DNA of 64,000 nucleotides from JAEUIE01 sp046350055 (GTDB lineage: Bacteria; Planctomycetota; Planctomycetia; Gemmatales; HRBIN36), in the NCBI GenBank assembly GCA_046350055.1, contig JAXMBC010000001.1, positions 1,860,001-1,924,000 of the forward strand, given 5' to 3'. Each line of letters starts with the position of its first letter. Position 1 is the first letter of the stretch. The position numbers were made by a program, and so were the translations under genes. Positions 1-9,347 of this stretch are shown here, piece after piece. The notes beneath the pieces were generated by a model, which saw nothing but the letters and a program-made list of their open reading frames with translations, was not told the DNA's origin and ran no database searches.

Positions 1-1410
1 GTCACGATTGGTGACTTTACGGTGATGAAGAAGCTGGGCCAGGGAGGCATGGGGGCTGTCTTCAAAGCCAAGCAGCTGAGTCTTGACCGCGAGGTGGCTC
101 TCAAAGTGCTGGCCCGCCACCTGGCTGATGATGAAAAGTTTGTTTCCCGCTTCGAGCGGGAAGCCCGGGTGATGGCCAAGCTCGATCATGGCAACATCAT
201 TCGCTGCTATCACATTGGCAAGGAATTGGGCCTGCACTACCTTGCGATGGAGTACGTTGATGGCTGCAGCCTGCAGGACCTCATCGATAAGAACGGTAAG
301 CTCTCGGTAGCAGATGCCCTGTACGTTGCGCTGCGTGTTGCAGATGCCTTACAGTATGCCCATGAACTCAACATGGTGCACCGCGACATCAAGCCGGACA
401 ATGTGCTCATCAGCAAAAAGGGCGTCGTGAAGGTGGCTGACCTTGGTCTAGCCAAACCTGTCAACGACGACCTCTCCATGACTGCATCGGGAGTAGGAGC
501 GGGCACGCCCCACTACATGGCTCCAGAGCAGATGCGCTCGGCCAAGGATGTCGATGGCCGTGCCGACATTTATGCTCTGGGCGCGATGATGTATGTCATG
601 CTGACAGGCAAGAAGCCCTTTGATGGCGAAACCCTTGTCAGGCTGTTAGAGCAGAAGGAAAAGGGACGCCTGGAACCTGCTCGCAAGCTTAATCCGAAAG
701 TACCAGACAAGCTCGATCTCATGATCGAAAAGATGATGACCAAGAGCCTGACCGCCCGGTATCAAACCTGTGCGGAAGTAATGCGTGATCTGGAAGGGCT
801 TGGCCTGGCTGGTGACTACCTGAGTGTCATGTTTCCCGATGGCCCGCCGGCAGGAGCAACTGCGGGTGGCTCACGAAGCGGATATACCAGCTCACGCAGC
901 AGCGGCAATGTGAACATCAACCCGCCTGCCTCTGCTTCTACATCACGTATCCCGCCACGAGAGAGTGATCCTGGATCGGGTGACATCTGGTATCTCGCTG
1001 CCGGCACCACCGCAGACGGTAAGAAGAAGGTTCGCAAACTCACCCAGGCGCAGATGAAAGACCTCATTAAAGCAAAGCAGCTTGACTCCACGGCAGAAGC
1101 CAGCCGTCAGGCAGGCAGTGGCTATCGGGCACTGGCCACCTTCAAGGAGTTCGAACAGTTGTTCCGCTCGCAGGTAGCTCAGAGAAAACTGGAAAAGAAA
1201 ACCGAGAAGATGGCCGACAAGTTTGCGGAAATAGCGGCTGAAGTGGAAAGTTACGAGCGCAGGAAATGGTGGAGCCGTTTCTTGCACAGTGTTGGTGGTT
1301 GGGTCTTTTTCCTGATCGGTCTTGCCATACTCGTCGCTATCGGCATTGCGATCTGGTACTTTTTCCCCGACATCATGAACATGTTTGCGAAGAAGGTCGG
1401 CGCGGTCTGA
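1..1410 (+). CDS. Serine/threonine protein kinase with GYF-like domain and C-terminal membrane anchor (5' end outside window)
   Basis: Hanks-type kinase. The frame is open from base 1 and reads VTIGDFTVMKKLG before the first in-window start candidate, so the gene begins upstream. Visible motifs are the glycine loop GQGGMG, the ATP lysine in VALKVL, the catalytic HRDIKPDN, DLG instead of DFG (common in planctomycete kinases) and MAPEQ. After a Ser/Gly-rich linker, the segment starting DIWYLA and ending ATFKEFEQL resembles a GYF_2 domain, usually a protein-binding module. A charged helix and one strong membrane span (WVFFLIGLAILVAIGIAIW) close the protein, so the kinase is probably cytoplasmic and membrane-tethered. 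The substrate is unknown. The family call is firm; the GYF assignment is inference from the W, G and spacing pattern. Confidence 0.93.
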   Translation, partial: VTIGDFTVMKKLGQGGMGAVFKAKQLSLDREVALKVLARHLADDEKFVSRFEREARVMAKLDHGNIIRCYHIGKELGLHYLAMEYVDGCSLQDLIDKNGKLSVADALYVALRVADALQYAHELNMVHRDIKPDNVLISKKGVVKVADLGLAKPVNDDLSMTASGVGAGTPHYMAPEQMRSAKDVDGRADIYALGAMMYVMLTGKKPFDGETLVRLLEQKEKGRLEPARKLNPKVPDKLDLMIEKMMTKSLTARYQTCAEVMRDLEGLGLAGDYLSVMFPDGPPAGATAGGSRSGYTSSRSSGNVNINPPASASTSRIPPRESDPGSGDIWYLAAGTTADGKKKVRKLTQAQMKDLIKAKQLDSTAEASRQAGSGYRALATFKEFEQLFRSQVAQRKLEKKTEKMADKFAEIAAEVESYERRKWWSRFLHSVGGWVFFLIGLAILVAIGIAIWYFFPDIMNMFAKKVGAV

Positions 1411-1420
1411 ACGACCCAGG

Positions 1421-2758
1421 CTATTGAATGAGTGGCGTTTGTACTGGGCTGTGCGGGTCGGGCCAGACCTCGGTAGACGCACCATCATCCAGCGGCATAA
1501 TTTCGTGTTGCCCCATGAGATTGGCCCACGGCCGCAGCATTGTCACATTGGCGCAGATGGCCTTGATACCTGCTGTCAGCGGCATTGCAAGGAACAGGCC
1601 AATATTGCCCCATACCAGTTGCCAGAAGAGACAGGCGAGGATCACCGTAGTGGCATTCATCTCCATGTGACGGCCGACGACCAGCGGGAAGATCACATAA
1701 CCCTCGATAAGCAGCAGTACGCCGTAGACGATGACTATCCAGAGTACAACGACCAGGTTGACATTTACAAAGCCATCCAGGATAGCGGGGATACAGCCAA
1801 CCACGTGGCCGATGTAGGGTATGTATCCCATCACCCCTGCGAAGATGGCACTGGTCCAGGGTTGTTTGAGCCCCATCCCGCTGTAAACGATTCCGAGGAT
1901 GATGCTGATCGCCAGATTGATCGCTGTTCGCCAGACGATGTAATTACGGACCTGTTTCGACATCTCCTCGAGTGCACGATACGTGGCGGAGAAATAGGGG
2001 CCGGTACGCGGGCCAAACACTTCCGCAAGTCGGCTTGCCAGCATCTCGCCATCCATCCACAGGAAGAGCATGAGAAACAGCACAATCAGCGTGATCATCG
2101 AGACTTCGAAAGTCGAGAAGATCAGCGTAGGCAACAGGGTGCCTTCCATGCTCAGTTGCTTGTTGAGCCAGCCGAAGATGATCGACTGATTGGGGTCGAT
2201 CACGTGGGGCTTGTCTGCCTCAGATTCCTGAGGCCTGGCTGGCTGCTTTTCCTTATCCGTCGTCCTGGCAGCAGTCTCTGCCTTGTCATGCAGGGGGCCA
2301 ATAAAGCCCAGTTTACCCTCGGTGTCATCAGGTCTATTCTCATCATCCACCTTCCTGGGTGGATTCATCGGGAAGAGTTGTTCTGCCAGCGGGTACGAAA
2401 TATCCTCTGCAACACGGTTGTGCAGCTTCTTGTAGTAGGCCAGTCGACCATCGGTCGTACTCAACTCCTGAAAACCAGTCTGGACGGATACCACGATCCA
2501 GACGATACCCAGCGTCATGGCCAGGATCAGGCCGATCATCACGACAATGGCAGCAACACCACGTGGCAGCCACCAGCGCACTCGCAGGAGTTCCACAAGT
2601 GGATAGAAGACTGCGGCGAGCATGAGGGCTACGATCAGTGGCATGATGAGCGGTTTACCCAGCGCCAGGGCTATGATGACCCCGAACAGTGCCAGGAAAT
2701 TCAGGCCCCAGCGGGTTTCCGGATGTGCTTGCAAAAAGCTGGGCGTGGATGATTGCAT
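1421..2758 (-). CDS. AI-2E family transporter (PerM/DUF20-type permease)
   Basis: Polytopic membrane protein of the AI-2E/PerM family. It has hydrophobic segments at the N-terminus (LNFLALFGVIIALALG, MPLIVALMLAAVFYPL) and a C-terminal block with the family-typical GYIPYIGHVVG and a final span ending GNIGLFLAMPL. A long hydrophilic insert rich in D, E and K lies in the middle. Members export small molecules or ions; the substrate cannot be told from sequence. The frame is open to 2860, but starts upstream of 2758 would overlap the divergent acyltransferase gene. I chose the Met at 2758 (MQSSTP), just before the conserved region. It converges with the kinase gene, with only 10 bases between stops. 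Confidence 0.88.
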   Translation of the reverse strand: MQSSTPSFLQAHPETRWGLNFLALFGVIIALALGKPLIMPLIVALMLAAVFYPLVELLRVRWWLPRGVAAIVVMIGLILAMTLGIVWIVVSVQTGFQELSTTDGRLAYYKKLHNRVAEDISYPLAEQLFPMNPPRKVDDENRPDDTEGKLGFIGPLHDKAETAARTTDKEKQPARPQESEADKPHVIDPNQSIIFGWLNKQLSMEGTLLPTLIFSTFEVSMITLIVLFLMLFLWMDGEMLASRLAEVFGPRTGPYFSATYRALEEMSKQVRNYIVWRTAINLAISIILGIVYSGMGLKQPWTSAIFAGVMGYIPYIGHVVGCIPAILDGFVNVNLVVVLWIVIVYGVLLLIEGYVIFPLVVGRHMEMNATTVILACLFWQLVWGNIGLFLAMPLTAGIKAICANVTMLRPWANLMGQHEIMPLDDGASTEVWPDPHSPVQTPLIQ

Positions 2759-2841
2759 GATGATTTCGTCGATGACAGGATTCGACGAAGACTGTACCAT
2801 AGAGCGGGTATACCACGCAACCATCATCATCTGAGGCAGGC

Positions 2842-4218
2842 ATGTCGAGCACCAGCCCAACCACCTGGCATGATGATCGTACAGTCAGCCCACTCCCCTT
2901 CTTTGTGGGTATCATTGCCCTGCTGCTTTTTACGTGGCTGTGGATTGATATCAACTATGTCTGGCACTTTCTAACCCCGCTGAACGGGCCACCCCCTCGC
3001 GAAGAACTGCTGCGTACTCGGCCGATGACTGCAGTTATACTCGGCTACATGCTCATCGGGTTCACTATTGCTTTTTTGGTGCAACCGCATCCCTGGAGAG
3101 CATTGGGACTGTTACCCTGGGGTGGGCTGTTTCTGTACATCCTGATGATCATCGGGCTGGTGGTTGACTATTCCCCGGGATTCGGCCGACCACTCTTTGC
3201 GATCATGGCAGGGGTTATCTGGTATGTTCCCTTTGCCACGGCTCTGCGACGATTATCAACGGTCTCCATCATGGAGGGTTCCCGCAAGCCTCTCGATTGG
3301 GCGGCAGCCGCATTCATGGGAGGCCTGTGTCTCCTGCTCTACAGCTGGTCGGATTACAACCTGAAGATCAATGAACTGGTCCGGCGGTCCACTCCCGAGA
3401 ATCCTTTCCCTGTCATGAGTGCACAATCGTATCACGCGCTCTGGGATGGCGTGCAGACACGAGGCTGGATTCTCTTCGTCATTGCCACCGTGGTGCTGTT
3501 GTTCTGGGTGTATGTCTATCGCCGGGAGATGTTTGAGTCATTCTTTGAAATGGTGTTTCTACCCATCTATCGATTCAAACTGGTCGGGCCGGGCATTGGT
3601 CAGTTTCCGGTGCATGGTCCGGTGCTGGTGGTGGCCAATCACGCTTCCTGGTTTGATCCTGTCTGGATCGGGAAAGTGATACCTCGTCAAATCACCCCGA
3701 TGATGACCAGTACCTTCTTCGATAAGCCTGGCCTCAAGTTCCTGGTGAAGGAAATCTTCCGTAGTATTCGCGTTGCTGATGTCTCTCGACGGAAAGAAAC
3801 TCCACCTGAACTGGCTGAAGCGGTGGAACGTCTGAAACAGGGGGAGTGTGTGCTGCTGTTTCCGGAAGGCCGCATGCGCCGCAGCGAGGATGAACTGCTC
3901 AAGCATTTTGGGCAGGGTGCGTGGTACATTCTGAAGGATCGCCCACAAACCCCGATCGTACCGATCTGGATCGAGGGCGGCTGGGGCAGCTTTGCATCCT
4001 ATGCTAACGGATCACCACCCGCGGTGGGCAAGCGTTTCGACTGGAATCGACGTATTACCGTCGTGCTGGGGGAGCCGATTGTCATAGACCCGCCGCTGCT
4101 GGAAGAACATCAATCCACTCGCAAGTACTTGATGGATTGTGTTCTGTCTCTTCGCAAGTTCCTGCCCAAACCGGTGAAACAGCTCAACCATACACCCACA
4201 CCGACTCTACCTGCCTAA
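2842..4218 (+). CDS. 1-acyl-glycerol-3-phosphate acyltransferase (PlsC-like) with N-terminal multi-span membrane domain
   Basis: The C-terminal half carries the acyltransferase signature NHASWFDP (NHX4D box) and FPEGRMRR (block III), so it should transfer an acyl chain to a lysophospholipid or similar acceptor at the membrane. The N-terminal half, about 230 residues, holds several membrane spans (for example FFVGIIALLLFTWLW and GWILFVIATVVLLFWVY) and is not part of a minimal PlsC, so the acceptor may differ from lysophosphatidate. The start is supported by AGGCAGGC just before the ATG. The divergent partner is the AI-2E permease. Confidence 0.87.
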   Translation: MSSTSPTTWHDDRTVSPLPFFVGIIALLLFTWLWIDINYVWHFLTPLNGPPPREELLRTRPMTAVILGYMLIGFTIAFLVQPHPWRALGLLPWGGLFLYILMIIGLVVDYSPGFGRPLFAIMAGVIWYVPFATALRRLSTVSIMEGSRKPLDWAAAAFMGGLCLLLYSWSDYNLKINELVRRSTPENPFPVMSAQSYHALWDGVQTRGWILFVIATVVLLFWVYVYRREMFESFFEMVFLPIYRFKLVGPGIGQFPVHGPVLVVANHASWFDPVWIGKVIPRQITPMMTSTFFDKPGLKFLVKEIFRSIRVADVSRRKETPPELAEAVERLKQGECVLLFPEGRMRRSEDELLKHFGQGAWYILKDRPQTPIVPIWIEGGWGSFASYANGSPPAVGKRFDWNRRITVVLGEPIVIDPPLLEEHQSTRKYLMDCVLSLRKFLPKPVKQLNHTPTPTLPA

Positions 4219-4225
4219 GATGTGG

Positions 4226-4639
4226 CTACTTTCGCAGTTCCTTGCGTATCACCAGCTTGAGGCCCGACCAGACCTCATCCACGGCACAGACTTTCACATC
4301 CACCAGCCCCAGCGGCAGAATGACTTCGCGGATTACGTCCTCTGTGATGTCGGTTTCCACTTTGCTGGCCTTCTTGGGCCACGAGATCCAGATCATACCA
4401 TCAGGAGCAAGATGAGCCAGGCAGCGATGAATCTCTTCTTCCAGTACCTGGCGTCTGCTTACAAAGAGATGCACGAAATCGAGGATGCCTCGTAGCTGTT
4501 TGACACGGCGGATGCCTTCAGGCAACCCGCCCAGTAGCGATTCATAATGTTGCGGGGCGTACAGGAAGAGAACTCTCATACCCTCGGTCAGCCCCAATTT
4601 TTTGATCAGGGGTGTCCCCGAGTAGCCAGTACTTGACAT
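4226..4639 (-). CDS. DUF3052 family protein
   Basis: Small cytosolic protein of about 137 residues. It has the DUF3052 pattern: GYSGTPLIKKLG near the N-terminus, a Rossmann-like RVLFLYAP strand, PDGMIWISWPKK, and a C-terminal VDEVWSGLKLVIR. The family is predicted to be small and cytoplasmic, with no settled activity. The frame is open to 4693, but the residues before the Met at 4639 do not match the family, so the shorter start is used. It converges with the acyltransferase, seven bases after that stop. It lies downstream of the glycosyltransferase cluster but is separated from it by about 230 bases. Confidence 0.75.
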   Translation of the reverse strand: MSSTGYSGTPLIKKLGLTEGMRVLFLYAPQHYESLLGGLPEGIRRVKQLRGILDFVHLFVSRRQVLEEEIHRCLAHLAPDGMIWISWPKKASKVETDITEDVIREVILPLGLVDVKVCAVDEVWSGLKLVIRKELRK

Positions 4640-4868
4640 GGAAGAGGTCTCTGAAAATATGCTGACTGTACACGAAGTCCTGGATTCATACACAGCATTT
4701 TTTGATGCTCGGCTAGTACAGCTACTCTAGATAGCCCTTTTTTGCAATGGAAATCATGTAATTGCCATGTGCCCAGCTTGGCATCGTAGTCAGACAGCAC
4801 CCGTTCACGCAAATCCTGAAAGTAGGCCCCAGATCGCGCTAGAAGGATTTGTGATGCGCTCTAGCAGA

Positions 4869-5990
4869 TCATACCCTCAGGGTCGAACCATACAATTGGT
4901 TGAAATACGAATCAGCACACGTTTTGATGCTATAGATACTCAATGTCTCGCTTGGCACTGCAGGCTTCAAAGACATTTCGATAAGTGCTTTCGCCCAGGC
5001 TTTTGCATCAGTGTTTCCAATAAGTGGGCCATGTCTGCCCCAATCGAGAACTTCCTGGCAGGCACCTACGTCGGCTCCTACCGCAGGCAATCCACTGGCC
5101 ATCGCTTCGATGAGAGCGATGCCAAGTCCTTCTTGGGGAGTGACGCAATAGGCGAAGACATCCATCTTGAGTAGTTCTGGACGCACATCAGGAACGTTAC
5201 CTACCCATACGACGTCTTCGATAACTCCCAATTTCAGAGCCAGTTGCTTCAATGAAGATTCTTTGCTGCCTGCACCAATGAGATGTAGCTTCGCAGGTAT
5301 TCGCAGTTGTTTCAGCTCCGTCAAAGTTCTCAGGAGTGATTCCTGATCCTTGTGGCCTTCGAAGCTGGCTACCATGCCAATTATTAGTGGGCGATTGCTT
5401 TGTGGATTCCAGGCTGGTTTCTGCAGTCGCTCCTTTCGCAGGGCCTGGAAACGATCAAGGTCGATTCCGTTGGGAACCGCAACGATGGATGACTCTGGTA
5501 GGCCATAGGCTTTGATTGTAATGTCGCGGACAAAGTGGGAACACGCAATGTGCTTGCGCACGAATGGCCGTCCGACCTGCAGTTGCAATTTCAGCTTTCG
5601 GCGTGCTGAGACATCTTCCGAAGGTGCGTTTCCCACATGTACCAGCATGGGCACACCATGCCACTTGCAGGCGATTCCTGCGGAGACATGTGTACCTAGC
5701 GAATAGCAAATCATCCCAGATGGCTTCCATTGCTTCAACGCAGTATTCACCCGAAAGATCAGCTTACCGAAATCCCGGTTCCATCCCAGGTAGATCACGT
5801 CTATCCCAAGTTCCCGAAATGCAGGCTCGATGGAATGAGGTACATCTTCTACAAGTGCAAACACTATGGGTCGCTTGCCAGTTCGAAGCAATTCCTCCTT
5901 GACCAGTGATAGGGCAAGTCGAGGCGAGCCTTCAGCATGCAACCAGTGAAGCAGATGTGCTGTTCCTAATGTTGCAGAATAAGGCTTCAT
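4869..5990 (-). CDS. Glycosyltransferase family 4 (GT-B fold)
   Basis: 373 residues with the two-domain GT-B layout. The C-terminal domain carries VAVPNGID, a donor-domain start IIGMVASFEGHKDQ, and the E-X7-E motif in EGLGIALIEAMASGLP that binds the sugar nucleotide in GT4 retaining enzymes. It is expected to add a sugar in surface polysaccharide or glycolipid synthesis; donor and acceptor are unknown. The ATG overlaps the stop of the upstream GT4 gene by ATGA at 5987-5990, so the two are very likely translated together. Confidence 0.9.
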   Translation of the reverse strand: MKPYSATLGTAHLLHWLHAEGSPRLALSLVKEELLRTGKRPIVFALVEDVPHSIEPAFRELGIDVIYLGWNRDFGKLIFRVNTALKQWKPSGMICYSLGTHVSAGIACKWHGVPMLVHVGNAPSEDVSARRKLKLQLQVGRPFVRKHIACSHFVRDITIKAYGLPESSIVAVPNGIDLDRFQALRKERLQKPAWNPQSNRPLIIGMVASFEGHKDQESLLRTLTELKQLRIPAKLHLIGAGSKESSLKQLALKLGVIEDVVWVGNVPDVRPELLKMDVFAYCVTPQEGLGIALIEAMASGLPAVGADVGACQEVLDWGRHGPLIGNTDAKAWAKALIEMSLKPAVPSETLSIYSIKTCADSYFNQLYGSTLRV

Positions 5991-7084
5991 TGATCAGGCG
6001 ATCCGGTAGAAAGAAGGCGAAAGTAATCCAGGAAATTGCGTTCCGGGCGGAACCATTCCATGGCTCGTGCTCGAGACCTGGCAGCGAAGGAGCGCCGTTT
6101 TCCTGCTTCAGCCATTCCCAGAATGGCCTGGGCCAGGGCGAGGGCATTTACTGGCGGAACATACTCCACTGCATCGGCTCCAACTTCGCGGCATGGTCCC
6201 ACATCTGTGAAGATGCAAGGTAACCCCATGCCCATCGCTTCAGCAGCTGCATTGCCAAAGCCTTCACGGGCAGTTGTAGAAAATACGAAAAGATCCCAGC
6301 TCCGCAGCCGCTCTGGCACGTTGTCCACCCAGCCAGCAAAGATGACAGACGAGTCGAGCTTGAGCTGCTCAGCTTCAGTCTTGAGGCTGGATTCCAGCTC
6401 GCCACCACCGACGAGTTCACAGACGACATTCGTGCCGGGCGCAAGTTTCCTGGCCTCAGCAACCGCTTTGATCAGTGTGGACTGGTCTTTGATCCGGTCA
6501 AGTCGAGCCACCATGCCGATGCGCAATGGTTCGCAGATTTCCCGGATCTCTACGGGATGTTCAGGAAGATGCGTACTGTTCCACGACATGGCTGCCGGGA
6601 ACTGCCGGTAGAAGGGATGCTCCAGGAGTGTATTCAGGGTGTACTGCGAATTGGCGACCAGTTGCAGCTGGGCGGAGGGTGGAAAAAAGATGCTTCGCAG
6701 TTGGTGTTTCAGCTGCTCGGTCAAAATGCGTTCTGCCGGGTTGCCTACATGTACCAGTTGCACCGGAACACGTTCCTTGAGGGCATGCGAGATCACTGGC
6801 AGCTTGGCTGTGCTGAACAGAATCGCAGCATCGTACTGATGATTTGCAATTCCCAGACGGATCGCGCGATGCAGGGCGAAATCATTGCTGATAGGTGCAT
6901 TCAGGATGGTGATTCGGTCACAACATGCAGCGAAACGTGCGAACGCTGGTCCATCGGTGCCTAAAACGAGCAGGGAAACCCGGTGTCCGAGCGCATGAGC
7001 AGCTTCGGCCAATAGCTGAGCCTGCCGTTCGACTCCGCCAAACGCCAGTTCATAGAGAACAAACAGCAATCGCTTGCTGGTCAA
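5987..7084 (-). CDS. Glycosyltransferase family 4 (GT-B fold), coupled to the next GT4
   Basis: 365 residues. The N-terminal domain begins RLLFVLYELAFGGVERQ, the loop typical of GT4 enzymes acting on membrane-bound acceptors. The donor domain starts RIGMVARLDRIKDQ, and the E-X7-E motif is in EGFGNAAAEAMGMGLP. It shares overall layout with the following GT4 (4869-5990), and the pair may be an old duplication. The stop overlaps the next start by four bases (ATGA). The sulfatase-fold gene lies 14 bases upstream, so all three are probably one transcription unit for a surface glycan. Confidence 0.9.
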   Translation of the reverse strand: MTSKRLLFVLYELAFGGVERQAQLLAEAAHALGHRVSLLVLGTDGPAFARFAACCDRITILNAPISNDFALHRAIRLGIANHQYDAAILFSTAKLPVISHALKERVPVQLVHVGNPAERILTEQLKHQLRSIFFPPSAQLQLVANSQYTLNTLLEHPFYRQFPAAMSWNSTHLPEHPVEIREICEPLRIGMVARLDRIKDQSTLIKAVAEARKLAPGTNVVCELVGGGELESSLKTEAEQLKLDSSVIFAGWVDNVPERLRSWDLFVFSTTAREGFGNAAAEAMGMGLPCIFTDVGPCREVGADAVEYVPPVNALALAQAILGMAEAGKRRSFAARSRARAMEWFRPERNFLDYFRLLSTGSPDQ

Positions 7085-7098
7085 CCGCAGCCCCTTTG

Positions 7099-8313
7099 TT
7101 ATTGAGCCAGTACCTGCAGAACTTCTTCACGCAACTCCGGGGCATTGCCGAGGCAGCCCTGCTCCTTCCAGGCCACGTACCGTCGCAAGGTCAGCTCCAG
7201 GTGCTCTGCTACCTCGGTATGTTCCTTGGCCACGTTGTTCATTTCCCAGCGGTCTTCCGGTTTGCGATAGAGTTGCAGGGGCTGGTCCGCTTCGTGATGC
7301 CAGGGCACCGTGATACTCCAGTTTTTGGATCGCAGCGTGGCATAGTCGATTTGACCATCACTGGCGTGCTGCAGTGTCACTGCATAGTCGCGATAACGAC
7401 CCGCCTGTCCCTGTGTGTATCGCACCAGATGATCAGCCTGCAGATCGTTCGGAGCTTCCCCCGTGATCATCTGGTAAATGGTCAAGAGCACGTCTTCGGG
7501 ATGTGTGTAGTGGTGCACCCGCTTGCCTGCCCCGGCTCCGCGGGGAAACCGCATGATCAGCGGTACATGGGCCCGTTCCTCGAAGATACCATGTTCTCGG
7601 TGTGGTATGGGGCCATACTCGCCCAGTGGCTGACCGCCCTGACTCTGAACAATGAGCAGGCACTGGTCCGTCAGCTGCAGTTCATTCAGCAGCGTCGTGA
7701 ACTGGCCTATCAGTTCATCCACATAATGCATCACCCCACCGTAGGCAGCCCGCCAGCCAAACCGATTCGGATCCGGGGTAGTAGTAGAAGGGTCATATTC
7801 GAAGAGAGGTTCTCTGGGTTCTTCGCCTGCAGTGGCTTCGCCGGGCTTGAATTCCTCTTCGCGCCAATCGGGGAGCAGGGAGCCGAGCTCGATGCTGAGC
7901 AACCAGTTTTGGTAATGCTGACCGTAATCCTGCAACCAATCAATGCTTTGCTGCAGTACTGCATCACAGAGGGTAGGCTGCTCCAGCATGGCAAGATCAT
8001 TGTCAGTCACCAGCGAAACATGCTTCCAGCTGGCTGAATAGGAGAGTGACTGGCTCACCCGCTCATCGGCGAAGAAAGCGCAGCTGCCGCCGCTGGTGGT
8101 AAGGTGTGCTGTCAGTTCATCGAGCACGTCCAGCATGGGGTTGCTGATCTCGTCCTCATCGCTGGTGGCATGCAGTTCGCTGACATAATGCTGATCGAAG
8201 ACTGTCGATTCCGCTGCAAGGCGGTCGAGGTGAGGAGTCGCTGCCAAGGCCCCGCCGTAGGCGCCGAATGCATCGAGCCGGGCGCCGTGGAGCGTAAGCA
8301 GAATCACTTTCAT
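7099..8313 (-). CDS. Sulfatase/alkaline-phosphatase superfamily protein lacking the formylglycine site
   Basis: 404 residues. The fold is recognisable from MKVILLTLHGARLDAFGAYGG, ATPHLDRLAAESTVFDQHYVS, the late motif REHGIFEERAHVPLIMRFP and a C-terminal YRKPEDRWEMNNVA, all in sulfatase order. The C/S-X-P-X-R sequence that is converted to formylglycine is missing: after QHYVS comes ELHATSDEDE. The N-terminal metal-binding Asp pair is replaced by HGARLD. It is therefore unlikely to be a working sulfatase. It may have another hydrolase activity or a binding role with the two GT4 enzymes downstream. No signal peptide is visible. Confidence 0.78.
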   Translation of the reverse strand: MKVILLTLHGARLDAFGAYGGALAATPHLDRLAAESTVFDQHYVSELHATSDEDEISNPMLDVLDELTAHLTTSGGSCAFFADERVSQSLSYSASWKHVSLVTDNDLAMLEQPTLCDAVLQQSIDWLQDYGQHYQNWLLSIELGSLLPDWREEEFKPGEATAGEEPREPLFEYDPSTTTPDPNRFGWRAAYGGVMHYVDELIGQFTTLLNELQLTDQCLLIVQSQGGQPLGEYGPIPHREHGIFEERAHVPLIMRFPRGAGAGKRVHHYTHPEDVLLTIYQMITGEAPNDLQADHLVRYTQGQAGRYRDYAVTLQHASDGQIDYATLRSKNWSITVPWHHEADQPLQLYRKPEDRWEMNNVAKEHTEVAEHLELTLRRYVAWKEQGCLGNAPELREEVLQVLAQ

Positions 8314-8510
8314 GGGGGAATCCAGAGATGCCAGCGCAGCGTAAACACAAGGGTGCTGATGCTAATAGTTATAACGAGATGCAGCGGGATTTCCTCATGG
8401 ATTAGCTGGCACTCCCTCGTTTTTCTCACCATCCCTGACAGACTCTGCTTAAACTAACGTTACCTGTTTCCTGCTAGCTCTCTGGCCAGCTACCAGCTTG
8501 TGAGTGACCT

Positions 8511-9095
8511 ATGCCTGCTATGATTTCAGTGGACAGCGATCGGATTCAACGAGCAGTGCGGGAAATTCTCCTGGCGGTAGGGGAAGATCCCGATCGTGAG
8601 GGACTTCGGGAAACACCTGCCCGGGTCGCTCGCATGTATGCCGAGGTCTTCTCCGGCCTCAAGGACGATGCGGCCCATCATCTTCGCAAGACCTTTACTC
8701 AGAAGTACGACGAAATGGTGCTGGTGAAGGACATCACCTTCGAAAGCATGTGTGAACATCACCTGCTGCCCTTCATCGGAATGGCGCATGTAGCCTACCT
8801 GCCTAACGGTAAAATTGTGGGGCTCTCCAAACTGGCCCGTGTCATCGAAGTCGTTTCCCGCCGTCCACAGGTGCAGGAGCGCATCACCGAAACCGTGGCT
8901 GATCTCATCGAACAGGAACTCCAACCCAAAGGGGTAGCGGTGGTTCTGGAAGCGGAGCACTTCTGTATGTGCATGCGAGGTATCCGCAAGCCCGGCAGCC
9001 GTACGGTAACAAGTGCCATGCGAGGTGGCTTCAAGGCCAACCATTCGACCCGTATGGAGTTGATGTCGCTGATTTATGGTAAGCGAGATTCGTAA
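8511..9095 (+). CDS. folE: GTP cyclohydrolase I FolE
   Basis: Converts GTP to 7,8-dihydroneopterin triphosphate, the first step toward folate and, in some bacteria, queuosine precursors. The 194-residue protein has the full family core: GLRETPARVARMY, FESMCEHHLLPFIG (Cys81 and His84 are zinc ligands by family knowledge), KLARVIEVVSRRPQVQERIT, and HFCMCMRGIRKPGS with the third zinc Cys at 152. Length is normal. The start could also be the Met three codons in (8520). It is a single gene; the divergent neighbour is the sulfatase-fold gene. Confidence 0.97.
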   Translation: MPAMISVDSDRIQRAVREILLAVGEDPDREGLRETPARVARMYAEVFSGLKDDAAHHLRKTFTQKYDEMVLVKDITFESMCEHHLLPFIGMAHVAYLPNGKIVGLSKLARVIEVVSRRPQVQERITETVADLIEQELQPKGVAVVLEAEHFCMCMRGIRKPGSRTVTSAMRGGFKANHSTRMELMSLIYGKRDS

Positions 9096-9236
9096 GGATT
9101 TGAAGCAATGGCACAAACAAGTACACCCATGCAATACGAGATGTACTATTGGGCATGAATGAGAAATATTCTTTGTGGCAATAACTGTTCTGCCAGCCAA
9201 TTGCATTCAGGTGGCCAGTACAACATGGAATCAGAC

Positions 9237-9264
9237 TTGTCGCTGCCTGCTTGTCTCCTATGAT
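9237..9264 (+). promoter_or_regulatory. Candidate sigma70-type promoter for rpsO-pnp
   Basis: TTGTCG at 9237-9242 and TATGAT at 9259-9264 are separated by 16 bases. A transcript from here would start near 9271 and leave a leader of about 77 bases before rpsO. Found by eye only. Confidence 0.4.
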
Positions 9265-9347
9265 TTCTGTAGAAGATCAGCTAAAACAGGTTACGGCTCG
9301 TCCTTGCGTCTCGTTGACGGAGTGACTGGCTGAACGAGGCCTCAGAG

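Noticed and set aside
1385..2752. 455-residue frame antisense to the AI-2E permease
   Set aside because: Cys/His/Gln-rich sequence without domain; complement of a membrane gene.
8526..9206. 226-residue frame antisense to folE
   Set aside because: Mirror frame; no motif; FolE is certain.
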